From: Roseovarius atlanticus | Lineage (GTDB): Bacteria > Pseudomonadota > Alphaproteobacteria > Rhodobacterales > Rhodobacteraceae | DNA length: 64,000 nt | Direction: 5' to 3' | NCBI RefSeq assembly: GCF_001441615.1 | Contig: NZ_LAXJ01000027.1 | Location: 1 to 64,000, forward strand | In this document: positions 18,491-27,381 of the stretch, one piece after another | How positions within the stretch are numbered: position 1 is the first letter of the stretch | How the letters are laid out: the number at the start of each line of letters is the position of its first letter | Translations under genes and position numbers: made by a program | The notes under the pieces: generated by a model | What the model was told of the DNA's origin: nothing | The model's database searches: none | Seen by the model: only the letters and a program-made list of their open reading frames with translations

Positions 18491-20134
18491 ATGGACACCG
18501 ATCCGACCCTGACGCGGCACGACCTCGCCGTCTTGGACAACCAGAAAGCCCTGCGCCAAGCGCTTCGATCCGAATACGACTTCATCGTCTGTGGCGCCGG
18601 GTCCAGCGGCTCGGTCGTCGCGGCCCGGCTGGCCGAACAGCCGGACGTCAGCGTTCTCCTGCTCGAAGCCGGCGGCGATGACACGGCAGACACGGTCACC
18701 AACCCGGCCCTTTGGCCCCTGAACCTCGGCAGCGAGCGTGACTGGGGCTTCTCGGGCGAACCCTGCCCGACCCTCAATGGCCGCAGGCTTCCGCTCAGCA
18801 TGGGCAAAGGCCTCGGCGGTGGATCGAGTATCAACGTCATGGTCTGGGCCCGGGGCCACAAGGAAGACTGGGATCACTTCGCTGCGGAATCCGGCGATCC
18901 CGCCTGGGGGTACCAGTCCATCCTCGGCTATTACCGCCGCATTGAGGATTGGCAAGGCGCACCCGACTCTGAAAGGCGCGGCACGGGCGGCCCCGTCCAC
19001 GTCGAACAACCGGGCTCGCCCCAGCCCGTCGCCCGCGCGATGCTCGAGGCTGCCGGGCAGATGGGCATCCCGGTCTTCGACAGCCCGAACGGGGCGATGA
19101 TGGAAGGCCCCGGCGGGGCCGCTAGCGCTGATCTCCGCATCCGCGACGGCCGGCGCCAGTCAGTGTTCCACTCCTACACCCACCGCGTCATGCACCAGCC
19201 CAACCTGACCGTTCTGATCGGCGCCCTCGTCTCCCGCGTCCTGCTGGATGGCACGTCGGCGATAGGCGTCGAAGTCCTGCTCGACGGCAAGCCCCGGCAG
19301 GTCCGCGCACGCTGCGAGACCATTCTGTCGCTTGGCGCCATCCAGACCCCGAAAGTCCTGATGCAATCGGGTATCGGACCGCAGCACGAGCTTGCCGCAC
19401 ATGGCATCCGGACCGTGCGCGACCTTCCCGGCGTCGGCCGCAACCACCAGGACCACCTCGCCTTCGGCTGCACCTGGGCCTATCACAAGCCCGAGGGCGT
19501 CGGCGGCGGCGGATGCGAGGCGACGCTCTACTGGCAAAGCTCTGCGCGCCTCCAACAGCCCGATATCCTGCAATGCCAGCTCGAATTCCCGGTGCCCGCC
19601 CCAGAGGAAGCCGGCATCGAGACGCCACAGCATGGCTGGACCATGTTCGCCGGGCTGGCCCAGCCGAAAAGCCGGGGCCGCCTGCGGCTGTCGGGGCCAG
19701 ATGCCGACGATCCGCTCCTGATCGAGCCGAACGCGCTCAGCGAACCCGAGGATCTGGAGACCGCATTTGCCGCCGTCGAGATGTGCCGCGACATCGGCAA
19801 TCACGGGGCTTTCGCCCCGCTCGTCCGGCAGGAGGTCGCCCCCGGCGGTCGAAATCGAAAGGCGATGGCCGATTTCATCCGCAAATCGGCGGTCACCTAT
19901 TGGCACCAGTCCTGCACCGCCAAGATGGGACGGGACGAGATGTCGGTCGTCGATCATCAGCTCAAGGTCTATGGCATCGACAACCTGCGCATCGCTGATG
20001 CCTCGATCATGCCCCGCATCACCACCGGCAACACGATGGCCCCCTGCGTGGTGATCGGAGAGCGTGCCGCCGACATGATCCGCCAGCAGCACGGTCTGAC
20101 GCGCGCCGAACAGCCCCTCGCAACCGGGGCATGA
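18491..20134 (+). CDS. GMC-family FAD oxidoreductase (choline dehydrogenase-like)
   Basis: 547 residues from ATG 18491, preceded by GGAG at 8 bases. Glucose-methanol-choline oxidoreductases oxidise primary alcohols with FAD. The dinucleotide motif GAGSSG (35-40) with LLLEAGG as the second strand, the GMC signature region GKGLGGGSSINVMVWARG (about 100-117) and the C-terminal active-site segment TYWHQSCTAKMG (His about 472) plus ITTGNTMAP are all clear. The N-terminal about 28 residues are an extra, non-conserved leader without signal-peptide character. No betaine-aldehyde dehydrogenase is adjacent, so it should not be called betA. Confidence 0.92.
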   Translation: MDTDPTLTRHDLAVLDNQKALRQALRSEYDFIVCGAGSSGSVVAARLAEQPDVSVLLLEAGGDDTADTVTNPALWPLNLGSERDWGFSGEPCPTLNGRRLPLSMGKGLGGGSSINVMVWARGHKEDWDHFAAESGDPAWGYQSILGYYRRIEDWQGAPDSERRGTGGPVHVEQPGSPQPVARAMLEAAGQMGIPVFDSPNGAMMEGPGGAASADLRIRDGRRQSVFHSYTHRVMHQPNLTVLIGALVSRVLLDGTSAIGVEVLLDGKPRQVRARCETILSLGAIQTPKVLMQSGIGPQHELAAHGIRTVRDLPGVGRNHQDHLAFGCTWAYHKPEGVGGGGCEATLYWQSSARLQQPDILQCQLEFPVPAPEEAGIETPQHGWTMFAGLAQPKSRGRLRLSGPDADDPLLIEPNALSEPEDLETAFAAVEMCRDIGNHGAFAPLVRQEVAPGGRNRKAMADFIRKSAVTYWHQSCTAKMGRDEMSVVDHQLKVYGIDNLRIADASIMPRITTGNTMAPCVVIGERAADMIRQQHGLTRAEQPLATGA

Positions 20135-20362
20135 ACCAAAACCGACGCGGATCGGGGCCACGACATCCCCCGGTCCGCATGATCCGGCGCATCCAAATCA
20201 AACGGACAATGACACCTCCCGAGGCCGGACTGTGCCAGCCGACATCGCCCTCCATGCCGCATGGCCACGCACCGACAACCCGCTTTCTTCGAATCCGGAA
20301 CTGTGCCTTAGATGATGTAGCAAGGCGCATCAGAACGCCCGACAGCTGCGGAAACCCGAACA

Positions 20363-20842
20363 ATGCCGGAAGATCCTTTCAGCCCGGACCTCGATCGGAT
20401 CGATCGAAATATTATGCGTGCGCTTCAGAAAGATGCCCGGATGGCCAATTCAGATCTGGCTCAGCTGGTGAACGTCAGCGCCGCGACATGCCACCGCCGC
20501 ACCCAGCGTCTGATCGAACAGAAATACATCACGTTCGTCCGAGCTCAGATTGCGCCGGCCAGCGTGGGGCTGGGGACGCTCGTGATGGTCGGCGTTGTGC
20601 TGGACCGGTCCACACCCGAAAGCTTTTCCGAGTTCGAAGAGACCGTCGCAGGTATGAAAGAGGTCCTCGACTGCAACCTCGTCGCCGGGGATTTCGACTA
20701 TCTGCTGAAGATCAGGACACGGGACATGGAAGGGTTCAACCTGTTGCACAGCCGCAAACTCATCACTCTGCCGGGCGTTCGCCAGATCCGCACTTTCTTC
20801 GTACTGAAAGAAGTCAAGGACAACGCGCCCTTGGCATTCTGA
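20363..20842 (+). CDS. Lrp/AsnC-family transcriptional regulator
   Basis: 159 residues. The N-terminal winged helix-turn-helix (about 8-65: LDRIDRNIMRALQKDARMANSD... TCHRRTQRLIEQKYI) is followed by the RAM/AsnC ligand and oligomerisation domain (about 70-150). The lysine/arginine-rich recognition helix and the GDFDYLLKIR strand are typical. It follows the GMC gene by 228 bases on the same strand and converges with the WrbA-like gene. Lrp-type regulators usually sense amino acids or related metabolites and often control neighbours; here the GMC/SDR genes are the plausible targets. Confidence 0.92.
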   Translation: MPEDPFSPDLDRIDRNIMRALQKDARMANSDLAQLVNVSAATCHRRTQRLIEQKYITFVRAQIAPASVGLGTLVMVGVVLDRSTPESFSEFEETVAGMKEVLDCNLVAGDFDYLLKIRTRDMEGFNLLHSRKLITLPGVRQIRTFFVLKEVKDNAPLAF

Positions 20843-20960
20843 CAGAGCCACCCGTGGCCCGCGTCCCGGACCGATGCGGTCGGACCCGAGGGGCGGCATG
20901 ACCCGCCCCTGTTGCATGCACCCCTGGCGACCCGGCGGCCACCGGATCGCACGCGCACCG

Positions 20961-21584
20961 TCACGCCGCCCTGACCCGACGCACCGCCTGCGCCCATGTG
21001 GCCATCCGGCCCCCCTGGTGCCGAGCCGCACGCAACGTCGCCTCGGGAAGCGGCGCGCCTTGCCCGTCGGTAAAGCTGGTGCCGTACGGGTTTCCCCCGG
21101 CGGCATGAATCGCCGGATCTGTATACCCGGGCGGCACCATGATCGCGCCCCAGTGATAGAACACGTTGTGCAGCGCCAGAAGGGTGGATTCCTGCCCACC
21201 ATGAACGTTCCCGGCTCCCGTGAAGGCACTCACGACCTTGTCGGTCAGCTTCCCGTTCATCCACAGACCGCCGCAGGTATCCAGGAACTGCTTCAACTGC
21301 GCCGCCGGCAGGCCGAAACGCGTCGGCGTGCCGAAAACGAAGCCATCCGCCCATTCCAGATCCGAGTGGGTGGCAACGGGAACTTCACGCGTTGTCTCAA
21401 GGTGTTTTCGCCATGCCGGGTTGGCATCTATTGCCGCGTCGGGTGCCAGTTCCGCCACCCGCCGTATCCTGACCGCGGCGCCGTGCTTTTCGGCGCCGGC
21501 AGCGATTTCCTGTGCTATCGTGAATGTGTTGCCGGTACTGCTGTAATAGACGATTGCCAGCCGGACGGGATCTTGATCTGTCAT
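20961..21584 (-). CDS. Flavodoxin-fold NAD(P)H:quinone oxidoreductase (WrbA-like)
   Basis: 207 residues. The FMN-phosphate loop YYSSTGNTFTIAQEI (about 13-27), the FGTPTRFGLPAAQLKQFLD segment and SAFTGAGNVHGGQESTLLALH are the WrbA hallmarks. WrbA proteins are cytoplasmic tetramers that reduce quinones by two electrons and protect against redox cycling. It is transcribed divergently from a LysR regulator 88 bases away, which is the classical arrangement for LysR control; an 8-bp inverted repeat lies in between. Confidence 0.9.
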   Translation of the reverse strand: MTDQDPVRLAIVYYSSTGNTFTIAQEIAAGAEKHGAAVRIRRVAELAPDAAIDANPAWRKHLETTREVPVATHSDLEWADGFVFGTPTRFGLPAAQLKQFLDTCGGLWMNGKLTDKVVSAFTGAGNVHGGQESTLLALHNVFYHWGAIMVPPGYTDPAIHAAGGNPYGTSFTDGQGAPLPEATLRAARHQGGRMATWAQAVRRVRAA

Positions 21585-21598
21585 GTCGCTTTCCTTTG

Positions 21599-21650
21599 TT
21601 TGACGCGTGGAAAGTTATGTGCGCGCACCCGTCTGCACTACGGCGTCAAA
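21599..21650. promoter_or_regulatory. 8-bp inverted repeat in the wrbA-like/lysR intergenic region
   Basis: TTTGACGC (21599-21606) and GCGTCAAA (21643-21650) are exact reverse complements with 36 bases between, located in the 88-base divergent promoter. Spacing of about four helical turns suits a LysR-type tetramer binding two half-sites. Chance occurrence is possible for arms this short. Confidence 0.4.
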
Positions 21651-21672
21651 TTTCGTTTCACTGTCTGCCCGG

Positions 21673-22590
21673 ATGGACGATCACATGTCTAAGACGCCCA
21701 GCCTCGATGACCTCGCCCGCTTCAGGAAAGTCGTCGACAAAGGCTCTTTCGCAGCCGCCGCCCGGGATCTCGGCATTCCCAAAAGCACCCTCAGCAAGGC
21801 CATCGCACGGCTGGAGCAGGATCTGGGCGTGCGCCTGCTCGAGCGGACGACGCGCAACATGCGGCCGACCGAAACCGGGCGGATCGTGGCGGATCACGGC
21901 AAGACGATGGTCGACGCCTTCGATGCGGCCCGGCGCGCGGCCAGCGACACCGACGGGCCGTCGGGCCGCATCCGTGTCGGGTGTCCACCGGGCCTGTTGG
22001 ATGATCTGCTGGATGATGTCGTCGCCGATTTTCTCATCGACTTTCCCAAGGTCCGGATCGAACTGGTCGCAATGGCGGGCCCGCTCGACCTCGTAAGGGA
22101 CGATGTGGATATCACGATCCGCGCGCGGTCGCAGGTCGAGGCCGGCGCCTCGCACGTCGTGCGGCGGCTCGGCGTGTCGCGTGGCATTCTTGTTGCCGCG
22201 CCGTCCCTTGCCGGTACGGGCCAACTGCTGACGCCCCGGGACTTGCAGACCGTCCCGACCCTGTGCCTGCCTGGCGACAGCCGCGTGTGGGAGCTTTTCG
22301 ACCGGGTTGGCACAGCCCATACCGTCGACGTCTCCCCGCGGCTGGTCACGAGCGACATCGCCACCCTGCGGCACGCTGCAATCAGGGGGCTGGGCGTCGC
22401 CCTGCTGCCCGAACATGCCTGTATGCCGGATATTGCAGGCGGCCAGCTGATGCGAGTCTTGCCCGACATCTCGACGGTCGAGGGCACGATCTACGCTGTG
22501 TTCTCGCGCGACACCGCAAGGGCCTCGGCGCTTCGCGCCTTCATAGACCACCTTGCACGCGCCTTCGCCATCGCCCCATTCCGGCGATAG
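21673..22590 (+). CDS. LysR-family regulator next to the WrbA-like gene
   Basis: 305 residues from ATG 21673 (an in-frame ATG at 21685 is also possible). The N-terminal winged HTH reads LDDLARFRKVVDKGSFAAAARDLGIPKSTLSKAIARLEQDLG, the standard LysR pattern, followed by the periplasmic-binding-type effector domain (about 95-300). It belongs to the subgroup with a short LDLVRDDVDITIR segment in the effector domain, common in regulators of oxidoreductases. It is divergent from the flavoprotein gene and its 3' end lies 12 bases from a convergent second LysR gene. Confidence 0.92.
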   Translation: MDDHMSKTPSLDDLARFRKVVDKGSFAAAARDLGIPKSTLSKAIARLEQDLGVRLLERTTRNMRPTETGRIVADHGKTMVDAFDAARRAASDTDGPSGRIRVGCPPGLLDDLLDDVVADFLIDFPKVRIELVAMAGPLDLVRDDVDITIRARSQVEAGASHVVRRLGVSRGILVAAPSLAGTGQLLTPRDLQTVPTLCLPGDSRVWELFDRVGTAHTVDVSPRLVTSDIATLRHAAIRGLGVALLPEHACMPDIAGGQLMRVLPDISTVEGTIYAVFSRDTARASALRAFIDHLARAFAIAPFRR

Positions 22591-22602
22591 CCGGGCCAAT
22601 CT

Positions 22603-23511
22603 TCACACCGCCCGGGCCGAGCGCGCCAGCTCGCGCGCAAGATCGACGAACACCTTGAACGCGGCCGGCGGGTTGCGCCGGCTGGGGTAATACAGGCACA
22701 GCGGCGCAACCGGCGGGGTCCAATCGTCGAGAATCCGCACGAGTCGGCCCGCCGCGATATCCGCACGCACGTTCGACTCCATGAAATAGCCGATGCCCAC
22801 GCCATTGAGGACCGCGGTGCGCGCCAGGCTGGCCTCGTCCAGAGTCAGTGGCCCGTCCACGTCCACATGCACCGGCTGGCCCTCGGCTTCGAACTGCCAG
22901 CGATACAGCGCGCCGTTCGGCAGGCGGACGCGAATACAGGTATGCGCCTTCAGGTCGGCCGGCACGCGCGGGACATCCCGGTTCGCGAAATAGGAGGGCG
23001 CAGCCACGACGGCATGTCGGCGCGCGGGTCCCAGAGGAATCGCGATCATGTCCGACGGCACGAGGGTCTTGCTGCGCACCCCGAAATCGAACCCGTCCGC
23101 CACGATGTCCACAAGACTCCCCTCGGTCACGAGATCGACCTGAACTTGGGGAAACCGCTTGAGGAACTCCAGGATCAGTGGTTCAAGAATCTCCTGCGCA
23201 GCGGTGACGAAGGTGTTGATACGCAAGGTGCCGGAAGGCGTCTCCTGCTGCGATCGGACCGTGTCCAGAGCCTGGTGGATATCCCGCACCGCCGGGCTGA
23301 CCTGATCGACGAACCTGTGCCCCGCCTCGGTCAGCGAGACACTCCGCGTCGTGCGATTGAACAGGCGCACGCCCAGTTGTCCTTCCAGCTTGGAAATCGC
23401 ATTGCTGAGCGCGCTCGTTGACATTCCCATGTCGAGTGCCGCAGCCCGGAACGATCCTCTGCGGCTGATCGCTAGCACGGCATCGAAGTCGGTCAGCTTG
23501 TAGTTTTTCAT
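22603..23511 (-). CDS. LysR-family regulator next to the secreted hydrolase gene
   Basis: 302 residues. HTH region [40 protein letters not shown] is of the same subgroup as the preceding regulator (cf. [17 protein letters not shown]), and the effector domain contains DGFDFGVR. It is divergent from the alpha/beta hydrolase gene at 23891 and convergent with the other LysR gene. A small palindrome GAATTccgtAATTC (23519-23532) lies directly ahead of its start and could serve autoregulation. Confidence 0.92.
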   Translation of the reverse strand: MKNYKLTDFDAVLAISRRGSFRAAALDMGMSTSALSNAISKLEGQLGVRLFNRTTRSVSLTEAGHRFVDQVSPAVRDIHQALDTVRSQQETPSGTLRINTFVTAAQEILEPLILEFLKRFPQVQVDLVTEGSLVDIVADGFDFGVRSKTLVPSDMIAIPLGPARRHAVVAAPSYFANRDVPRVPADLKAHTCIRVRLPNGALYRWQFEAEGQPVHVDVDGPLTLDEASLARTAVLNGVGIGYFMESNVRADIAAGRLVRILDDWTPPVAPLCLYYPSRRNPPAAFKVFVDLARELARSARAV

Positions 23512-23890
23512 TGTCCTGAATTCCGTAATTCAACATCTCACTTTATCCTAATTATCAAAACGCCGTCAAAAGCATTATTTACGGTCACACATCAACTGAC
23601 CGAAAGGAGCAGACAGCACAAAAGCTTACCCGAACCGGCGCTGATTCGAGCGAGCCGGACATGAAATATTCTTTCAAATATTGGGTAAGCCTTGGCCGAA
23701 AAAACGCCGATCTTCAATCATGCTGCAGCGTATCCAGCAAACTATACGCCAAAGTTGCAAGCACCCGTCAGCGTCAAAACGCTACGATGCCGACGCCTGC
23801 GACAGGGATGCCATCCAGAAAAACAGACCGGAAAGCCGCCCTCCCACGGCCTTTATGGACCTCTGCCAATATCAACCAAAGGAACTTCAA
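23512..23890. promoter_or_regulatory. Divergent promoter region between lysR and secreted hydrolase
   Basis: 379 bases, markedly A+T-rich just upstream of the LysR start (about 23530-23600), as expected for promoters. The hydrolase frame is open upstream to 23681 but the extension is polar and lacks coding character, so it is treated as leader. No terminator or RNA gene seen. Confidence 0.45.
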
Positions 23891-24673
23891 ATGTCCAAGA
23901 AACTCAAAACTGCCGTCGCCGCCGCTGCCGCCGCCGCGACCATCACGACCAGCGCAAACGCGCAAGAGACGATCCCGTCCGAACAGCCGGTCAAATCCGT
24001 CGTCCTCGTTCACGGCGCCTTTGCCGACGGGTCGGGCTGGCGCGGCGTGTACGACATCCTCACCGCGCGCGGCTACCGTGTCAGCATCGTTCAGAACCCG
24101 CTGACCTCTCTCGCAGATGACGTGGCTGCCACCGACCGCATCCTTGACCGTCAGGACGGTCCGGCGATACTCGTCGGGCATTCCTACGGCGGAACGGTCA
24201 TCACCGAGGCGGGCATCAACCCCAAGGTTGCAGGCCTTGTATACATCTCCGCGCTGGCCCCAGACGTGGGCGAGACCACGGGCGACCAATTCTCTGACAT
24301 CCCCGCTCCGCCAGAATTCATCATCGAGACCGGCGATGACGGGTTCGGCTTCGTCAACCTCGAAGAGTTCAAGACCGGCTTTGCCGGCGACACCACCGAT
24401 GCGGACGCGGCTTTCCTCCGTGACAGCCAGGTGCCCATCAACATGGATATCTTCGGAACGCCGGTGAAACACGCCGCCTGGAAGGAAAAGCCGAGCTGGG
24501 CCGTGATCGCGACCGAGGACAAGGCCATCGACCCGAAACTGCTGCGCCAAACCGCCGACCGGATTGGCGCCGTGTCGGTCGACGTGTCCGGCAGCCATGT
24601 CGTCTTTCTGACCAAGCCGGATGAAGTCGCCGACGTGATCGATGAGGCCGCCCGCGCCTCTGGCGGAAGCTGA
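23891..24673 (+). CDS. Secreted alpha/beta hydrolase
   Basis: 260 residues from ATG 23891, with AAGGAAC 7 bases ahead. Residues 1-25 form a Sec signal peptide (KK then a long alanine-rich core, cleavage near ANA-QE). The mature part is a small alpha/beta hydrolase: oxyanion strand VLVHGAFADGSGW, nucleophile elbow GHSYGG (Ser about 98) and the histidine in SGSHVVF near the end. This matches the esterase-like group with salicylate/methyl-ketone-type esterases and many uncharacterised periplasmic hydrolases. The divergent LysR gene is the likely regulator. Substrate unknown. Confidence 0.88.
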   Translation: MSKKLKTAVAAAAAAATITTSANAQETIPSEQPVKSVVLVHGAFADGSGWRGVYDILTARGYRVSIVQNPLTSLADDVAATDRILDRQDGPAILVGHSYGGTVITEAGINPKVAGLVYISALAPDVGETTGDQFSDIPAPPEFIIETGDDGFGFVNLEEFKTGFAGDTTDADAAFLRDSQVPINMDIFGTPVKHAAWKEKPSWAVIATEDKAIDPKLLRQTADRIGAVSVDVSGSHVVFLTKPDEVADVIDEAARASGGS

Positions 24674-24776
24674 ATTAGCAAGCGCGTGCGGCGGGGCCCG
24701 CCTCGCCGCATGAACCCGCAATCTGCTCAACCAAAAATCTCACTTGGGGAAATCACCCCGGCAATGGAGCCACACC

Positions 24777-24980
24777 ATGTCCCATCTGAAAGTGAAATCT
24801 ATACTCTCCTGGAGCGCGATCCTGTTCCTCATCTCGGTCGCGGCCGTCGCCGTCGCCTCCTGGATCGTCAATGTAGACAGTTTCATCGGTGGTCACGTTC
24901 AGGCGAACCGTACCTGCAAGCTGCCCAAATCCGACCCGTGTCAGTTGATCATATCGGGAAAACGCCATGTCCGGACCTGA
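24777..24980 (+). CDS. Small membrane-anchored hypothetical protein
   Basis: 67 residues, not recognised. It has a single N-terminal membrane helix (about 9-30, ILSWSAILFLISVAAVAVAS) followed by a short polar domain with two cysteines (TCKLPKSDPC) that could form a disulfide outside the membrane. Its end overlaps the start of the next gene by 14 bases, suggesting coupled translation. No strong ribosome site is seen. It could be a real small accessory of the haloperoxidase-like enzyme downstream or a leader frame. Confidence 0.5.
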   Translation: MSHLKVKSILSWSAILFLISVAAVAVASWIVNVDSFIGGHVQANRTCKLPKSDPCQLIISGKRHVRT

Positions 24981-25944
24981 ACCAATCCGGCTCACCCGTC
25001 GCTGCGCGATTGCCGGCGGCACGGGCCTGTTGATTGCAGCGACCACACCGCTGCTGACGGCTTCCGGCCTGCGGGCCGAAACATCACCTTCCAACCAAGG
25101 ATCTCAGACCATGACCCACATTTCCGCCAACGACGGCACGCAGATCTTCTACCGCGACTGGGGCCCGCGCGACGCGCAACCCATCGTGTTCCACCACGGC
25201 TGGCCTCTGACGGCCGACGAATGGGACGCCCAGATGCTCTATTTCCTCGGCAAGGGCTTTCGCGTGATCGCCTTCGACCGGCGCGGACACGGGCGCTCGG
25301 ACCAGACGGAAACCGGCAACGAGATGGACACCTATGCCTCCGATGTCATTGCCCTGGCCGACGCGCTGGATCTCAAGGCGGCCGTGCATGTGGGCCATTC
25401 CACAGGCGGTGGAGAGGTCGTGCACTACGCCGCCCGCGCCAAGCCCGGGCGCGTCTCGAAGCTCGTCCTGATCGGTGCCGTGCCGCCCGTCATGGTGAAG
25501 AAGGACAGCAACCCCGACGGCACGCCGCTTGACGTGTTCGACGGCTTCCGCGAGGCGCTTGCCGCGAACCGGCCGCAATTCTACCTCGACGTGGCATCAG
25601 GCCCGTTCTATGGCTTCAACCGCCCGGACGCGGAGGTCAGCGAAGGCTTGATCCGCAACTGGTGGCGGCAGGGGATGCAGGGCAGTGCCAAGGCGCATTT
25701 CGACTGCATCAAGGCCTTCTCCGAAACCGACTTTACCGAGGACCTCAAGGCGATCCAACTGCCGACGCTGGTGATGCATGGCAGCGACGATCAGGTCGTG
25801 CCCATAAAGTCCTCTGCCTCAAGGACGGTCGAGATCATGCCGAACGCGACGCTCAAGGTCTATGACGGCGCCTCTCATGGCATGGCGGCGACGATGGCTG
25901 AAACGATCAACACGGACATCTCGGACTTCTTGCAGTCCAGTTAA
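24967..25944 (+). CDS. Tat-exported alpha/beta hydrolase of the non-heme haloperoxidase type
   Basis: 325 residues from ATG 24967. The N-terminus is a Tat signal: LTRRCAIAGG (Arg11-Arg12), a hydrophobic stretch and a cleavage-like GLRAE. The mature part (from about residue 49) matches cofactor-free chloroperoxidase/arylesterases: THISANDGTQIFYRDWG, HHGWPLTADEWD, nucleophile GHSTGGG (Ser about 145), acid in MHGSDDQVV and the final GASHGM histidine. A second ATG at 25111, preceded by AAGGATCTC, starts exactly where cytosolic family members begin, so two products (exported and cytosolic) are possible. The upstream small membrane gene overlaps it. Confidence 0.88.
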   Translation: MSGPEPIRLTRRCAIAGGTGLLIAATTPLLTASGLRAETSPSNQGSQTMTHISANDGTQIFYRDWGPRDAQPIVFHHGWPLTADEWDAQMLYFLGKGFRVIAFDRRGHGRSDQTETGNEMDTYASDVIALADALDLKAAVHVGHSTGGGEVVHYAARAKPGRVSKLVLIGAVPPVMVKKDSNPDGTPLDVFDGFREALAANRPQFYLDVASGPFYGFNRPDAEVSEGLIRNWWRQGMQGSAKAHFDCIKAFSETDFTEDLKAIQLPTLVMHGSDDQVVPIKSSASRTVEIMPNATLKVYDGASHGMAATMAETINTDISDFLQSS

Positions 25945-25995
25945 CGAACCGTACCAATCTGGCGCAAAACGCGCCAGCGCAGGCCTCGCCTTCCA

Positions 25996-26025
25996 AGCTT
26001 CCCCCGTCTCTTCCCGGGGGAAGCT
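25996..26025 (+). terminator. Strong stem-loop after the haloperoxidase-like gene
   Basis: Perfect inverted repeat AGCTTCCCCCG (25996-26006) / CGGGGGAAGCT (26015-26025), 8-base loop, 52 bases after the stop codon. No T run follows, so it may be a processing or 3'-protective hairpin rather than a true intrinsic terminator. Confidence 0.5.
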
Positions 26026-26624
26026 ATTGCAAGTTCAACCCGTATTGAGCCCATTCATTGAAACGATGTGCCTTTGAGCCACCAATCGGTTCCGGAAAAG
26101 CATTAGAAACTCCCACTTCAACTGACCGATGGCATCCAGACAGGCTGTACCTACCGTTCTACATTTGATCGACACCACTCTTACATGCATGTCGGACGTT
26201 GGAGCTATGTGCAGCGAATGTCGGCAATCCGCCCTTCCTGCTGGTGACCATCGCAGGTGCGACAAGAATTGAGCAAGCGCGGCGAAGGTCCGAGAGGTCC
26301 CACAAGCTGTCGCCCTCAAGTTTGGCCCGCCTACTGTTTTTTCCGTGGATATTAGAAAAAACCCCTTGGGACGCCTGCTCCAACGGCGAAGATCGGCAGT
26401 CGGCATCATGGGACCGATTGACGACCCTCGAAGCGAGATTTCCGGCAGCGCCGAAAAAACTGAAGTTTTTGCTTCGTGCGGCCGGCGATTGGCCAATCTC
26501 CATATCAAGACACCGAAACAACGACCATTCAGCCGAGGCAGCAAAAAGGAGGATCATCTCGGAGAAACACATTCGGACGGCTTGATGCTGCCACGAATGG
26601 CAGACGCGCAAAAGGAGGACCACA
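26026..26624. other. Intergenic stretch before a small accessory gene
   Basis: About 600 bases of average-to-low GC with no convincing gene; open frames on both strands lack coding character. It contains an 8-bp inverted repeat GTTTTTTC (26336-26343) / GAAAAAAC (26355-26362) and a ribosome-site-like AAAAAGGAGGATC near 26543 that is not followed by a usable start codon. Confidence 0.4.
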
Positions 26625-27227
26625 ATGCTGCGTAACTTACCCACGAAGACCCTGTCCGCAGACCTGCAACTCGCTACCGCACGGGCGCATTTTGACAAGC
26701 ACGGATCGGCTCTGTGCGACGGCGCGGGGCTGATCGACGGCGAGGCCGGAATGGCCCGTGTCCTGCGTCTTATGACCGGCTTGCGCGAAATATCGCGCCT
26801 TGACCGGGCGACGCGGCGTAGGCTGGTCGATCTGCACCGGCTCCTATCCTTCGATTTGGTCAGCGATAGTCTCAACCCGGAGTTGTCGTCTTGGCCCCTC
26901 CTCGATCCCGCGAGCATCGAGGTGGAAGAGCTCTACCTTCCGACCGACCGGCTCTATGACCTCCTCGTCGAGATCGGAGAACTGGACGACGAGCGCGATG
27001 CGCTGGCGCTTGCCCTCCCGGCGCGGGACGCCGCTTGCCCTCCCGGCGCGGGGCGCCGCTTGACCTGTGGCGCCGGCCATGCGCGGTTTGCACGGTCGGC
27101 GTCATGCCCTCGGACGAATGCAAGGTTCGATACCCAGCCTTCCACCGTCGTGGAACGTCTTCGCCGATGCGGCGCGACAGCAGAAAAGTCATGCGCCCGG
27201 CAGATTTCTTCTTCGTCATCCGAATGA
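26625..27227 (+). CDS. Hypothetical protein with a duplication-shifted C-terminus
   Basis: 200 codons as it stands, with an excellent ribosome site (AAAGGAGG, 6-7 bases ahead). Family not recognised. The first about 136 residues are helical, acidic and plausible (for example TARAHFDKHGSALCDG, RATRRRLVDLHRLL). The rest is arginine/serine/cysteine-rich and looks out of frame. The cause is visible: a 25-bp tandem duplication at 27008-27057. Removing one copy puts the frame onto a TGA at 27061-27063 and gives a 137-residue protein. The next gene shares a similar HGxxLCD motif, so the two may be distant paralogs of an accessory family. Confidence 0.6.
   Translation: MLRNLPTKTLSADLQLATARAHFDKHGSALCDGAGLIDGEAGMARVLRLMTGLREISRLDRATRRRLVDLHRLLSFDLVSDSLNPELSSWPLLDPASIEVEELYLPTDRLYDLLVEIGELDDERDALALALPARDAACPPGAGRRLTCGAGHARFARSASCPRTNARFDTQPSTVVERLRRCGATAEKSCARQISSSSSE
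27008..27057 (+). repeat. 25-bp tandem duplication inside a gene
   Basis: Copy 1 is 27008-27032 and copy 2 is 27033-27057; both begin GCTTGCCCTCCCGGCGCGGG and differ at one position (A versus G at base 21). A five-base partial third copy GCTTG follows. Because 25 is not a multiple of three, the duplication shifts the reading frame of the enclosing gene past its apparent original stop codon. Confidence 0.9.
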
Positions 27228-27381
27228 TCGACCAATGTTCTCGATACCAGCACAGAAGTCCAGTCATTGAGAACAACCGAAAGGAACCTGCCAACGCCCA
27301 CCTTCTCTCTGCGACGGAACATGACGCCGATGAACCAGGCACACCAGCACAGTTTCCGCCACTGCATAAAGGGAGAACATC

